From an uncultured Anaerolineae bacterium (lineage in GTDB: Bacteria > Chloroflexota > Anaerolineae > J036 > Brachytrichaceae), in the NCBI GenBank assembly GCA_938028725.1, contig CALIMH010000007.1, positions 62,001 to 126,000 on the forward strand: a DNA stretch of 64,000 bases, in the 5' to 3' direction. Positions 1 through 8,753 of the stretch are shown here, piece after piece. Position numbers and translations under genes: made by a program. The first letter of the stretch is position 1. Each line of letters begins with the position of its first letter. The notes beneath the pieces are model-generated. The model did not search any database and had not been told where the DNA came from. It saw nothing but the letters and a program-made list of their open reading frames with translations.

Positions 1-676
1 GAGCCTGTTCGTTGCCGGCCTTGTCGTCGTCGCTGTTCAGGCCAAGTATGTCCAGTATCACTTCACCATCTTGCATCCATCGCTGGCTGTGCTGGGTGGA
101 GCAGGCGTCGCTGTCGGCGCACAGGCTCTGCAACGCTCTGGCCATCGGCGCGTGTGGGGCGCGTCGATCGCAGCACTCACGCTAGCCGCATTTGTCCCCC
201 TCATGGTGCGCATGTGGCCCTGGATGCGCGACACCTACATCAACGTCGTAGTGGAACGCAAGTCGCTGCGGGCCATTCACGAGGAGAGCCGCGTCGCTGC
301 ACAGCTCTACATTGCCGACTACATCCGCCAAACCACTAACCCCGAAGACACAATCAGCATCTTCGGCGATGCCCCGTGGGTGTATGTGCTCAGCGAGCGG
401 CGCAATGCCACCCGCTTCCCATTCGCCGACGTATGGGCGCCAGCCCATGGCTCATGGACCAACGCCACCTTTGGCAAGCAGTTCTTCGAGCAGATCGCCG
501 CCCACCCACCCAAGCTGTTCATCCTCACGGCAGATGATTACCCATGGATCGGCGTGCGCCACATTGATAACTGGAAATACCAAAAGCCGCTACACGAGTT
601 CGTCGAGTCCAACTACCGCTATGAGGCGGAGATTGGGCCCTTCCTTGTCTTTCGCAGGCGCACAGAAGGGAGTTGA
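1..676 (+). CDS. C-terminal part of a GT-C-like membrane glycosyltransferase (5' end outside window)
   Basis: The frame is open from the first bases of the window, so this is the 3' part of a longer gene. The visible part starts with hydrophobic segments and continues into a soluble C-terminal domain of about 150 residues. That domain closely parallels the end of the next gene: both have an ATRFP segment and end with a FVESNY...GP(F/Y)L(V/L)F motif. This makes the two genes tandem paralogues. The downstream copy has the multi-helix layout of polyprenol-dependent (GT-C/ArnT-like) glycosyltransferases, so the same is inferred here. The stop at 674-676 lies 3 bases before the next start, so the two are probably co-transcribed. 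Substrate is unknown. Confidence 0.6.
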   Translation, partial: SLFVAGLVVVAVQAKYVQYHFTILHPSLAVLGGAGVAVGAQALQRSGHRRVWGASIAALTLAAFVPLMVRMWPWMRDTYINVVVERKSLRAIHEESRVAAQLYIADYIRQTTNPEDTISIFGDAPWVYVLSERRNATRFPFADVWAPAHGSWTNATFGKQFFEQIAAHPPKLFILTADDYPWIGVRHIDNWKYQKPLHEFVESNYRYEAEIGPFLVFRRRTEGS

Positions 677-679
677 AAC

Positions 680-2275
680 GTGGTAGCGCGTCGCGCACTT
701 CTTGCGGCCGGGTTGTCTGCACTTGGGATCGCGCTGACAACCGCAGGGCTGCCGCAGCTCGTGTATCCGCCTTGGTTCGACCAGGGTGCGTTTGCTGCGT
801 GCGGTCAAATTCTCAATCGCGGGGGCGTGTTCCTGCGCGACTGCTGGGACGTGCGCGGGCCGCTGACGCCCATGCTCTACGCCTTCGCGCTGCGTTTCTC
901 TGAGAGCAGCCACATGGTGTTCATGCTGAATTTGGTCTGGCAAGCTGCCAGCGCAGGGCTGCTGGGCGTGCTGAGCTGGCGCATAACGCACAGCCGTGCG
1001 GCGACGTTGACCGGCCCCGTGCTGTATTGGCTGATGCACGCCACACTTAACTATTGGTCTGTTGCGCAAGCCGAGGGCTTCGCCAACCTCGCCTTCATCA
1101 CCGCCGCTTGGTGCGCTTGGGAAGGTCGCCAATTGCGCCATCGCGCGCCGGGGTGGTGGCTGGCAGCAGGATTGTGCAGTGGAGCACTGTTTTGGTTCAA
1201 GTACCCCTTTGCGGCGTTCGCGCTGCTGCTTATGCTGTGGGCAACGCTGACGGTGCGACAGCGACCGGCGCTTCGATCCGCACTGGGCAGCCTGGTCGCC
1301 GGCTGGGTGGTCGCCATCGTGGCAGGCGGGCTGTATTTTGTCGCCAACCAAGCCGGCGAGGCGCTGATCGTGCACCTGCGCTACGCCCTGGCCAACTTCC
1401 ACGGCAAGCCGCTCGACGAGCGTTGGGAGTGGCTGAGCAGCTTGTTCTGGGTGGAGCTGACAACTTTTGCGCGCATCGGTAGCACCCCCACCGCCGGCTT
1501 CAAGGACACCATCCCACAGAGGCTTTGGCTAGGGCGAGGCTTCCCACTGATCGTCGCGCTGGTCGGGCTTGGGGCAATGCGCACATTGGCCAACGCCCGC
1601 CTGCGCGCCGCCGGCGGATTGGCACTGCTATGGCTGCTTGGCGGCGTGCTGCTCAACATTTGGCAGGGGCACTCATATCGCTATCACTTTGTCATTTGGT
1701 TGCCGCCAATGGCCTTGGTAGCTGGCCTGGCCACCGCCGGCTGGCAAGGAGGGACAGGGCGCGCGTGGCAAGCCGCCACGCTCAGCTTGGCTGGGCTAGC
1801 TGCAGTGGCGCAGTACGCTGCCATTTTGCCTTGGATGCAAGACGCAGCATATCAGGTGTTGATCGCACAGCGGACGCTGCGCCACATTCACATCGAGAGC
1901 AAACAAGAGGCGCGTGTGCTGCTGGCCGAGTTCTTGGCGGACAAGCTCACACCTGACCAGCGCGTTGCCATCTTCAGCGACACACCGGAAGTGCATCTGC
2001 TCGCGCAACGCTCCAGTGCCACGCGCTTCCCTTACGTGCGCTGGGCCGACGAATCGCGCGACCCATCAGTGCGAGAGTGGTTAGCGCGTGCGTACCTCGC
2101 CGACCTACAGCGCACGAAGCCTGCTTTCTTTATCCTCACCCGCGATGGTTTCCCGTGGGCGGAGGCGCGCTTCATCGAGACGTGGAAAGCGCTGCCCGAA
2201 GTCGCAGCATTTGTGGAGTCAAACTACATCTACATCGGCGAGAACGGGCCATACCTGTTGTTTGCTCAGCGCTGA
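680..2275 (+). CDS. GT-C-like multi-pass membrane glycosyltransferase, paralogue of the preceding gene
   Basis: This 531-residue protein has about ten hydrophobic segments over residues 1-400 and then a soluble tail. The first external loop contains an acidic FDQG motif followed by RDCWDVRGP, in the position where GT-C enzymes carry their catalytic acidic residue. The soluble tail (about 400-531) is shared with the preceding gene. Family knowledge: such proteins transfer sugars from polyprenyl-phosphate donors to lipids or proteins on the outer face of the membrane. The start is GTG, with a GAAGGGA ribosome site about 8 nt upstream, 3 bases after the previous stop. Acceptor and donor cannot be told from sequence. 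A less likely reading is an uncharacterised membrane protein with no transferase activity. Confidence 0.65.
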   Translation: MVARRALLAAGLSALGIALTTAGLPQLVYPPWFDQGAFAACGQILNRGGVFLRDCWDVRGPLTPMLYAFALRFSESSHMVFMLNLVWQAASAGLLGVLSWRITHSRAATLTGPVLYWLMHATLNYWSVAQAEGFANLAFITAAWCAWEGRQLRHRAPGWWLAAGLCSGALFWFKYPFAAFALLLMLWATLTVRQRPALRSALGSLVAGWVVAIVAGGLYFVANQAGEALIVHLRYALANFHGKPLDERWEWLSSLFWVELTTFARIGSTPTAGFKDTIPQRLWLGRGFPLIVALVGLGAMRTLANARLRAAGGLALLWLLGGVLLNIWQGHSYRYHFVIWLPPMALVAGLATAGWQGGTGRAWQAATLSLAGLAAVAQYAAILPWMQDAAYQVLIAQRTLRHIHIESKQEARVLLAEFLADKLTPDQRVAIFSDTPEVHLLAQRSSATRFPYVRWADESRDPSVREWLARAYLADLQRTKPAFFILTRDGFPWAEARFIETWKALPEVAAFVESNYIYIGENGPYLLFAQR

Positions 2276-2281
2276 AGCAAG

Positions 2282-3829
2282 CTAGTGGCGGCAGTTGGCT
2301 GCGCCTGCGCTGATGCGGCAGGGCAGGCGCAGCGGACGCGCAAAGTAGGCGCGCGTCAGGTCGCTGATGTCTTTGTCTGCATGTTCAGCGATCGCGTCGA
2401 AGAAGTCATCCGGCTGGGCGACGCGATAGCTCATGCGTTGGTAATAGGTGCGCAGCGCCTCATCCAACACAGCCGGCGTCAGGCGCTTGCTCAGCTCGTT
2501 CATGAAGATCAACCCGCGCCGATACACAGCGTTCACGTAAGCACGCGCGTCGGGATAGTCGTAGATGCTCAAGTCAATTGCGCCGCGCACCGCGGAAGGG
2601 TCTTTGCCGAGGATGAAGTAGGCATACCACCAATCAGCGTCAGCAGGATAGTACTCGCGATAAAAGCGCAGCTCCATGTAGCGTGCCAGCGCTTCATCGA
2701 GCCAAGGCGATTGAATTTGGTCGCTGCCCACCACGTTGAACCACCATTGATGCGACACTTCGTGCACTGTTGTGGCGATCAAGTCGTGGCGGGCACCGCT
2801 GCCACGATAGCCCTGATACAACGTTGTGCCAATGCTCACCAAGCCGCTGTATTCTTGCCCTTGCGAGCGGCCAGTTTCGACGATGCGCAGGGTGCGATAG
2901 GGGTACTCGCCGTAGAGGCGGCTGAAAAGCGCAACCGCGCGCTCCGCGGTGATCAACACGTCCTCGGCGAAGGCGCGATGCTGAGGATAGGCATAGTGAA
3001 TGATGGTCACACCGTCGCGTGTCACCTGGTCCACTTGATACTGGTTGCTAGCAGCAAACGCAAACACTCGCGCGCGCGGCAGGCTGTAGTGCCACAGCCG
3101 TCCGCTATGCGATTCATCGCCGGCGCCAGCCACAATCACGTCCTGCGGCGCCAGGATGTTCACTTCGTAGTCGGCCAGCTCCGAGGTGTAGGGGTCGCCG
3201 ACAGGGACAAAGCGCGGGGTGTACCAATCACCGTTGACAAAAGGCGCTAGCATAACGTACCAGTGCCCACAGATCAGGCCCTGAGGTCCGCGCGAGGTGT
3301 CGTCGCCGCCGATACCATCCACCAACTCTTGCAGCGCAATGCGGAAGGCGAAATCAAAGCTGATGGACAAAGCCTTGCCGACTGGCAGCGGCTGGGGCAA
3401 ATCAACGGTGAGCACAGCGTCCTTGAGTGTGAACGGCAGCGGCTCAGCTGCGCCGGATAGTCGCACATCGTGCAACGTGAACGCACCGGCGCGGCGGGCT
3501 GGTGGCACGTTGAAGCGAATTTGCTTCAGAGGCTCGCCGGCTGGGTTAGTGAACTCGATGCGCTGCTGGGCGTTCACCACACCGGCAGCGTAGTCCAACG
3601 TGACGTTCAGCACGTAGGTCGTGCGTGGCGGGGGCTCGTCGAGCAACAGCAACGCCGGCGCTGAATCAAGCGGTTGCAGCAAATCCCCGCTGAGCTTGAG
3701 GCTACTTTCTGGCGACTCTGGCAGCTCAGTAATCTCACCGGCGCTGCCGACACGCACACAGCTGGCCAGTAGCGAGCAGGCCAGCACTACCAGCACCACC
3801 CATCCTACTCGCTTGTATGCCGCGTTCAA
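2282..3829 (-). CDS. M1-family zinc aminopeptidase-like lipoprotein
   Basis: The 515-residue protein begins with a lipoprotein signal peptide whose lipobox LASC places the lipidated Cys near residue 24. It is therefore probably anchored on the outer face of the membrane. The centre holds the gluzincin signature HEVSHQWW (two zinc His and the catalytic Glu), followed 18 residues later by the third zinc ligand in DEALARYMELRF. An N-terminal beta-sandwich region precedes it, as in M1 peptidases. It is shorter than classic aminopeptidase N (about 850 residues) and lacks the long C-terminal helical domain. The start codon is TTG and overlaps the TGA stop of the upstream SH3 gene (TTGA), so translation is probably coupled. 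A role in surface peptide trimming is inferred. Confidence 0.85.
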   Translation of the reverse strand: MNAAYKRVGWVVLVVLACSLLASCVRVGSAGEITELPESPESSLKLSGDLLQPLDSAPALLLLDEPPPRTTYVLNVTLDYAAGVVNAQQRIEFTNPAGEPLKQIRFNVPPARRAGAFTLHDVRLSGAAEPLPFTLKDAVLTVDLPQPLPVGKALSISFDFAFRIALQELVDGIGGDDTSRGPQGLICGHWYVMLAPFVNGDWYTPRFVPVGDPYTSELADYEVNILAPQDVIVAGAGDESHSGRLWHYSLPRARVFAFAASNQYQVDQVTRDGVTIIHYAYPQHRAFAEDVLITAERAVALFSRLYGEYPYRTLRIVETGRSQGQEYSGLVSIGTTLYQGYRGSGARHDLIATTVHEVSHQWWFNVVGSDQIQSPWLDEALARYMELRFYREYYPADADWWYAYFILGKDPSAVRGAIDLSIYDYPDARAYVNAVYRRGLIFMNELSKRLTPAVLDEALRTYYQRMSYRVAQPDDFFDAIAEHADKDISDLTRAYFARPLRLPCRISAGAANCRH

Positions 3830-4941
3830 GGCTTAACGATCGGCGCGCGCAGCGCTGCCGTGTTGGGCAGCGTGAGCGTTGCAGACACCCATCCTCTCAC
3901 GCGGCCCACTTCAACCTGGAACCAGCGCCGATCGGCCGTGCGGCCAATCACCGGCAGCACGTCGCCGCGCTTGGCGCGCGCCACCACTTTCGATGTCGTG
4001 CCTGGCAGCTCGCGCACATTCAGGACAGAGCGCGCCCGCACCGCTAGAGCAGGCTTGCTGCCGGCAGGGCGACGCACCGGCGCCAGCTGCTCAGTCACGG
4101 GAGCATTATGGCGGGGCAGCGTCTCTTGTTGCCTCGCCGTGACTCTCAGGTTGACATAATCCGGGGGCAGCGGTAGTACTTTGTCGCCAGTTGGCACTAG
4201 GCCGGCGCCTTTGCAAACGCCTGGCGCGTTTCGGCTGGGCAGCACCTCGAAGCAGCTTTCATCCACATACACGTCGTTGTGCTGGACAGGCAGCGCGGCG
4301 CTGCTCCAAATCAGCACGTTGACCACTCCATTCTTCGCCACGCCATCCACGACGAGCTGCTTCCATACGTCGGCCTCTTCAAACCAGTCCGAGCAAATGA
4401 GTTCAGGGTCGCTCATGTTGCGTGGGCCGCCGTCCTGGTCAATGCAAGCGCGCACTTTCAAGCCACCATCGTTGCGCTTGGCCGAGTCGGGGTTGTAGTG
4501 GTCATCTTGGCTTGACCAAAGCTGGACGTGTGTGGTGAAGCGAATAGGGGCACCCACCGGCACATCGGCCACATACTGCATAATGCCCGCCGCCCTATTG
4601 AGCGCGAAGAAGTTGAACCAACGGTCTGAGCCATCTCCGCTCCTCACTCGGTAGGGATATTCCTGCGCGAGGACCGGGCGAAACTCGGGGGTGCGGTAGT
4701 TTGGGTCGCGCGGATCGGTGTTGGCCGGCGGCTCCTCCCAGAACGGCACCCAGCTCCAGGAGACATTGATCTCGCCGCGTCCGGCAAAATACACCCCTGG
4801 GTGCTCGTGGCCAGGATTCACCAGCAGGTTGTAGCCAGGCCCGTGCAGAGGCCGCACGGAAGAAGATTGAGCGCGCACTAGTAGGTCACCCCTAGCGAGC
4901 ACAAGCGCGAGACCGATGCAAAGCACATGCTTCTGCTTCAC
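3826..4941 (-). CDS. secreted protein with C-terminal bacterial SH3 domain
   Basis: The 371-residue product has an N-terminal hydrophobic signal segment. A roughly 230-residue region follows that looks like a carbohydrate-binding or jelly-roll module (NPGHEHPGVYF, many Trp and Asp). After a linker comes a bacterial SH3 domain at about residues 300-360, with the typical LNVRELPGTTSKVVARAKRG start and a GWVSATL end. SH3b domains commonly bind peptidoglycan stem peptides or mediate protein contacts in the envelope. The start is GTG with GGGAG about 10 nt upstream. The stop overlaps the start of the M1 peptidase, so the two proteins probably work together at the surface. The central domain is not recognised with certainty. 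Confidence 0.7.
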   Translation of the reverse strand: MKQKHVLCIGLALVLARGDLLVRAQSSSVRPLHGPGYNLLVNPGHEHPGVYFAGRGEINVSWSWVPFWEEPPANTDPRDPNYRTPEFRPVLAQEYPYRVRSGDGSDRWFNFFALNRAAGIMQYVADVPVGAPIRFTTHVQLWSSQDDHYNPDSAKRNDGGLKVRACIDQDGGPRNMSDPELICSDWFEEADVWKQLVVDGVAKNGVVNVLIWSSAALPVQHNDVYVDESCFEVLPSRNAPGVCKGAGLVPTGDKVLPLPPDYVNLRVTARQQETLPRHNAPVTEQLAPVRRPAGSKPALAVRARSVLNVRELPGTTSKVVARAKRGDVLPVIGRTADRRWFQVEVGRVRGWVSATLTLPNTAALRAPIVKP

Positions 4942-5101
4942 AGTGGACTCACTCCCATTCGGTCAAGGCATCACAAGGATAGCACACCAGGTCACAGCAC
5001 AATGCAAGTCGAGCGCATGATGGGGAATCCAGCGCCGCAGCAAGTTCGCCGCGCCACGAAAGGGCGTAGCAACGCAAGGTCAGCGAGCTGATTATCAGAA
5101 A

Positions 5102-6022
5102 CTACCCCTGCCCTGCTTCTCTCACGAGTTCCTCTCGGGCGGGCACAGGGTCATAAAACTCCTTTCTCACCTCGCGACTTTTTATGTCTGTTTTGATGCG
5201 CTTGAGAAACTCGCGGAAATCCGCGTTCATGCGACCCAACTTGTTGACCATTTCCCAGTCAACCGACTCCTTTGAGCGCGCAGGGAAAATAATGCTGCTG
5301 GCGTCTGGGTCGCTGAGGTCAAGCTCAATAACGCCGATGCCAAACGATTCAGACAAACGTCCCAACTCGGCACGGAAGTCCTCGTCGCTGTCAATTGATG
5401 CTGCCACCAGGTAGCCCTCATGTGCCCACGAAGAGTTAGATACCGCTTGGAAGAAGCTCTCGCGCAGGTTAGCGAAAGAAAGATCGCGCTTCAGCTCAAA
5501 CGAGAACAGTCGCACCGCGGTGTCACCCATCATGGAGCTAAGCTCCACTGTCTCGTCCTCCCAGTCATCAAATGGGAAGTAGCAACCCACAATGTCTGGA
5601 TGCACCCACTCCCCAAATTCAGACTTCCTCGATGTGTGATGGCGTATGGTCTTCAAATAAGCCTTAAGGTAATAAAAGCTGTAGTACACCAGAAACGGAT
5701 GGAGGTCCTTTTCCGAGTAGCCTAACTTCTTAGGCTCTGGAGCAAGCTGAATGTCGTCAAAGTCGTTGCCTAAGGTTTCGTGCAACGCACGTGTGATAAA
5801 GCGCTTGGGGCGCGCTCCTACAGCAACAAAAGTGCCTCGCGGATTATCTCGAACCTCAACATACAAACGTGCGCCCAATGTCGCTTGCGGCGTCTTTCCT
5901 TGCGTGGCAAGTTCTCGGTCATAGCCCTTTTCCTGAGCAATTTGCCAGATCTCGCCGGCTGAGAGAGGTCGCCCTTCCTCGTTGATGATCCGCTCTGCAA
6001 GCTGCAAAAACGTGATAGGCAT
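5102..6022 (-). CDS. HARE-HTH (COG2958-like) protein, possible restriction- or defence-linked DNA-binding protein
   Basis: The 306-residue protein opens with a winged-helix HARE-HTH domain (about residues 1-80: MPITFLQLAERI...GRPLSAGEIWQIA...PQATLGARLY). This fold is known from restriction systems, ASXL proteins and RNA polymerase delta subunits. Residues about 100-290 form the C-terminal domain usually paired with it in COG2958. A conserved stretch there (FSFELKRDLSFANLRESFFQAVSNSSWAHEGYL) resembles nuclease-type sensor folds, with a Glu-Leu-Lys like the ExK of PD-(D/E)xK enzymes. Gene and flanks are visibly richer in A+T than the surroundings, hinting at transfer. No methylase or nuclease partner is adjacent. 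No strong ribosome site is seen. Function is inferred from domain type only. Confidence 0.7.
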   Translation of the reverse strand: MPITFLQLAERIINEEGRPLSAGEIWQIAQEKGYDRELATQGKTPQATLGARLYVEVRDNPRGTFVAVGARPKRFITRALHETLGNDFDDIQLAPEPKKLGYSEKDLHPFLVYYSFYYLKAYLKTIRHHTSRKSEFGEWVHPDIVGCYFPFDDWEDETVELSSMMGDTAVRLFSFELKRDLSFANLRESFFQAVSNSSWAHEGYLVAASIDSDEDFRAELGRLSESFGIGVIELDLSDPDASSIIFPARSKESVDWEMVNKLGRMNADFREFLKRIKTDIKSREVRKEFYDPVPAREELVREAGQG

Positions 6023-6442
6023 GATGGCAGCACTCAGTTCTCAGATGTCAAAATAGTGTCTACGCGACCAATGCGCCCTGCCACACTGCGCTCAAAAGCA
6101 GTAGCCTGGCGCTTTTTCTCGGCGCTTAGCACACACTTGGCATTATAAGCGCGCCCTGCCTCTCAAGGCGCTAGTGCGTGCGCTTCTCTGACGCACACGT
6201 GGGCAAAGCTGTAGTATCATTAGCTAATGTTCAGGCTGTGTCACTTTGTAACAATTGCGCCGATGCTCTCAGCGAATACTCTGAACATGCAGACGCAGTG
6301 AAGCTAGTTCATGAGACCATATCGTCGCTAAACAAGTTTTGTGTGTTACGCGATAGGGTTCTGTAACTATTTGCGTTCAGTTAGGACCCAGCCCGACGAT
6401 CAAGAGACGTGCGCTTGAATTTTAATTGCGTGAAGAGGAGAA
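6023..6442. other. A+T-richer intergenic stretch without a convincing gene
   Basis: These 420 bases separate the divergent HARE-HTH and NYN genes. They are lower in G+C than the rest of the window. A weak inverted repeat (ATGTTCAG at 6227-6234 and CTGAACAT at 6281-6288) is present with a 46-nt loop. The only open frame has no ribosome site and no recognisable domain. Promoters for both neighbours should lie here, but no clear -35/-10 pair could be picked. A perfect TTGACA on the minus strand about 30 nt upstream of the HARE-HTH start lacks a matching -10. Confidence 0.4.
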
Positions 6443-7267
6443 ATGGCAAACAGAACGCTAGTTGGCATTTACGTGGATGTCTCCAACATCGCAATGAATG
6501 GCGGCTACGGAATGCAGTTCGATGTGCTGCGCGAGTTCGCTTGTCATGACGGCGGCGAAGTGGTTCGTTTGAACGCCTATGTCGCCTACGACGTCGAAAA
6601 GGCGCGGCAGGACGAGAACTACGCTCAAGGTCAGCGCAGCTTCCATTCCTCCCTGCGCGACTTCGGCTACAAGGTAATTCAAAAGCCGGTCCGCCATTTC
6701 GTTGACGCTGAAGGCAATGTGGTGGCCAAAGCCAACTCCGACCTAGACATGGCGGTGGACATGCTGCTGCAATCAGAGAGGCTGGACCGCGTCCTCATGT
6801 TGACCGGCGACAGTGACTTTGTGCAGGTGGTGAGAGCACTCCAAAACCGCGGCCTGCGGGTGGAGCTGGTCGCCTTCGACAACGTCTCCGCAGAGCTGCG
6901 GCGCGAGGTGGATGTGTTCATCTCGGGCTACTTGATCCCCGGCTTGCTCCCAATCAAAGGCGCGCCGAAGGTGAAGTGGGGCGAAGCAGGCTCGCGCGTG
7001 CGCGGTGTGTGCTACTATCACCGCGACTTGGAGGGCTACGGCTTCATGCGCTTCCTCACGCGCATCGACGCTAACCTCTGGATCTCCGACACACGCCGTG
7101 AGGAATCGCCCTATGGGACTGCTTACTTCCATGACACCTACTTCCTCGACCGCGTGGATCCGCGCGAGATACCTAACCGCGATGTGATCTTCGAGTTCGA
7201 CTTGCAGAAAAGCATGCGCACTGAAGGTTTGGAGGCGCGCAACATTCGAGTGGTTGCTCGCCTGTAA
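6443..7267 (+). CDS. NYN (LabA/DUF88) RNase-like protein with cold-shock-like C-terminal domain
   Basis: Residues about 5-165 form a NYN domain of the PIN-like nuclease superfamily. The conserved acidic residues are visible in YVDVSNI, in NSDLDMAVD and in TGDSDF, so metal-dependent RNase activity is plausible. Residues about 185-274 look like a cold-shock/OB-fold: GVCYYHRDLEGYGFM parallels the RNP1 strand, and FEFDLQKS...LEARNIRVV parallels the end of CspA-type domains. The combination suggests an RNase with its own RNA-binding module. The start ATG has a strong GAAGAGGAG site. The gene stands alone and ends in a good terminator. The NYN call is firm; the cold-shock call is by eye and moderate. 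Confidence 0.8.
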   Translation: MANRTLVGIYVDVSNIAMNGGYGMQFDVLREFACHDGGEVVRLNAYVAYDVEKARQDENYAQGQRSFHSSLRDFGYKVIQKPVRHFVDAEGNVVAKANSDLDMAVDMLLQSERLDRVLMLTGDSDFVQVVRALQNRGLRVELVAFDNVSAELRREVDVFISGYLIPGLLPIKGAPKVKWGEAGSRVRGVCYYHRDLEGYGFMRFLTRIDANLWISDTRREESPYGTAYFHDTYFLDRVDPREIPNRDVIFEFDLQKSMRTEGLEARNIRVVARL

Positions 7268-7314
7268 GCTGCGCTCCGCCCTGTGCCGCGCACAGAGGCG
7301 AATTGCTTTCGTAG

Positions 7315-7365
7315 GGACACGCTGCAACGTACGCCAGCCTCGCTGCAGCGTGTCCTGCGTTTTTT
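7315..7365 (+). terminator. intrinsic terminator of the NYN gene
   Basis: A perfect 12-bp inverted repeat (GGACACGCTGCA at 7315-7326, complement at 7344-7355) encloses a 17-nt loop. A run of six T residues follows at 7360-7365. It begins 47 nt after the NYN stop codon. Confidence 0.85.
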
Positions 7366-7594
7366 GTGCCTTTGACAGGCCGCGAAATCCTCCCGTACTT
7401 CCCAAGAGGTTGGTATTGCACTGCCCAAACGCACCAGCCCTACCTCTCTGTCACACGAGGTTGTAAACCCCTTGCTCATCAGGAGGTTGGTCTTGCATCT
7501 GGAAAGCACAATGCAGCGCAACAGATGAAGTCGGAGAAACACGTGCGCGTGCACTCGAAAGGTGTTATCTCAGCTCATTCACAGGCGCACTGTT
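7366..7594. other. intergenic region, no gene seen
   Basis: About 230 bases lie between the NYN terminator and the promoter of the CrtC-like gene. Short open frames here have no ribosome site, domain or codon bias. No repeats or structured RNA were recognised. Confidence 0.4.
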
Positions 7595-7600
7595 TACACT
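7595..7600 (+). promoter_or_regulatory. -10 box, leaderless start of the CrtC-like gene
   Basis: TACACT, preceded by GTT, lies exactly 7 nt before the GTG start codon, and there is no ribosome site. No good -35 is seen at 17 bp. Confidence 0.55.
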
Positions 7601-7607
7601 CGGATGC

Positions 7608-8753
7608 GTGAACGCAACTGCGCGCTTTCTTGTAACAGGGGCGATTGTGACCTCAGTCGCGATCGCCAGCGGCTTCTGGCTAGCGCGTAATCCTGCCCCT
7701 GATGGCGACGACGTGCGCGCCACCATTGCTGCCTTACAGCGCGACGCCCAAACCGACCGCTTCGCCAGAGCGATTCAGCCGCGCCAATTCGAGTTTCCCG
7801 CTGACCACGGGCCACACAACGATTACCAGACTGAGTGGTGGTATTACACCGGCCAGTTGTTTGACGCCCAGGGACGCCACTTCGGCTTTCAGCTCACTTT
7901 CTTTCGCCGAGCGCTGTTGCCACCTGATGCGCAGGTGCCGGCGTCAAGTTCGCCCTTTGCCTTTCGGCAGGTGTACTTCGCTCACTTCGCGCTGACCGAC
8001 AGCTCCAGCGGCGAGCACGTCGCCTTCGAGCGCTATAGCCGCAACGCTGCTGGGCTAGCCGGCGCTCAGAGCACACCCTTCGCTGTGTTCGTCGAAAATT
8101 GGTCAGCCACCGGCGTCGAGGGAGACGCAGCGCACGTTCGCTTGCGCGCAGCGCAGGATGGTTACGAGATTGACTTGACGCTGCGCAACACCAAGCCCAT
8201 TGTCTTGCACGGCGATCAGGGTCTGAGCCAAAAGTCTCACCAACCCGGCAACGCCTCCTACTACTACTCAATGACGCGTATGGAAACGCAGGGGGTCGTG
8301 CGCACGCCGCGCGGCCAATTCAACGTTGTCGGCAGTAGTTGGCTGGACCGCGAGTGGTTCACCAGCGCGCTGGAGGATGACGTGGCCGGCTGGGATTGGC
8401 TCTCGCTCCAACTCGACAATGGCGAAGAGGTGATGTTCTTCAAGCTGCGCCAAAAAGACACCGGCGCAACTACGTTCGCCAAAGGCACGTGGATCGCCGC
8501 CGACGGCACCACCACACTGCTGCGCGGCGATGCGGCCCAGCTCGAGCCATTGGCACACTGGCGCAGCCCGTATAGCGGCTCAGTTTACCCGATACGTTGG
8601 CGTCTGCGCATCCCTGCGCGTGCGCTCGATGTGGTCATCTCAGCTCGCATTCCCGACCAGGAGATGCGCTTGAGCCAGCGCTACTGGGAAGGCGCCATCA
8701 CTGCGGCAGGCACACATCGCGGCCTGGGTTACTTGGAGATGACCGGCTACTGA
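7608..8753 (+). CDS. CrtC/AttH-like secreted hydrolase (lipocalin-like, COG5621)
   Basis: The 381-residue protein has an N-terminal hydrophobic segment (about residues 7-26), so it is exported or membrane-anchored. The body carries the hallmark of the carotenoid 1,2-hydratase-like/AttH lipocalin family: [19 protein letters not shown], then [10 protein letters not shown], and later SSWLDREWF and GWDWLSLQL. Family knowledge: members include CrtC hydratase of phototrophs and many COG5621 proteins of unknown function, often called predicted secreted hydrolases. The presence of bacteriochlorophyll genes in this window makes a carotenoid substrate possible, but the sequence looks more like generic COG5621. 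The last 56 bases overlap the 3' end of galE on the other strand. Confidence 0.75.
   Translation: MNATARFLVTGAIVTSVAIASGFWLARNPAPDGDDVRATIAALQRDAQTDRFARAIQPRQFEFPADHGPHNDYQTEWWYYTGQLFDAQGRHFGFQLTFFRRALLPPDAQVPASSSPFAFRQVYFAHFALTDSSSGEHVAFERYSRNAAGLAGAQSTPFAVFVENWSATGVEGDAAHVRLRAAQDGYEIDLTLRNTKPIVLHGDQGLSQKSHQPGNASYYYSMTRMETQGVVRTPRGQFNVVGSSWLDREWFTSALEDDVAGWDWLSLQLDNGEEVMFFKLRQKDTGATTFAKGTWIAADGTTTLLRGDAAQLEPLAHWRSPYSGSVYPIRWRLRIPARALDVVISARIPDQEMRLSQRYWEGAITAAGTHRGLGYLEMTGY

Noticed and set aside
6227-6288. Inverted repeat ATGTTCAG...CTGAACAT
   Set aside because: Arms of 8 bp with a 46-nt loop are expected by chance in a gap of this size, and no T-run or gene relation supports a function.
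6178-6366. A 62-codon open frame in the A+T-rich gap
   Set aside because: No ribosome site, no domain and no coding bias; probably noise.
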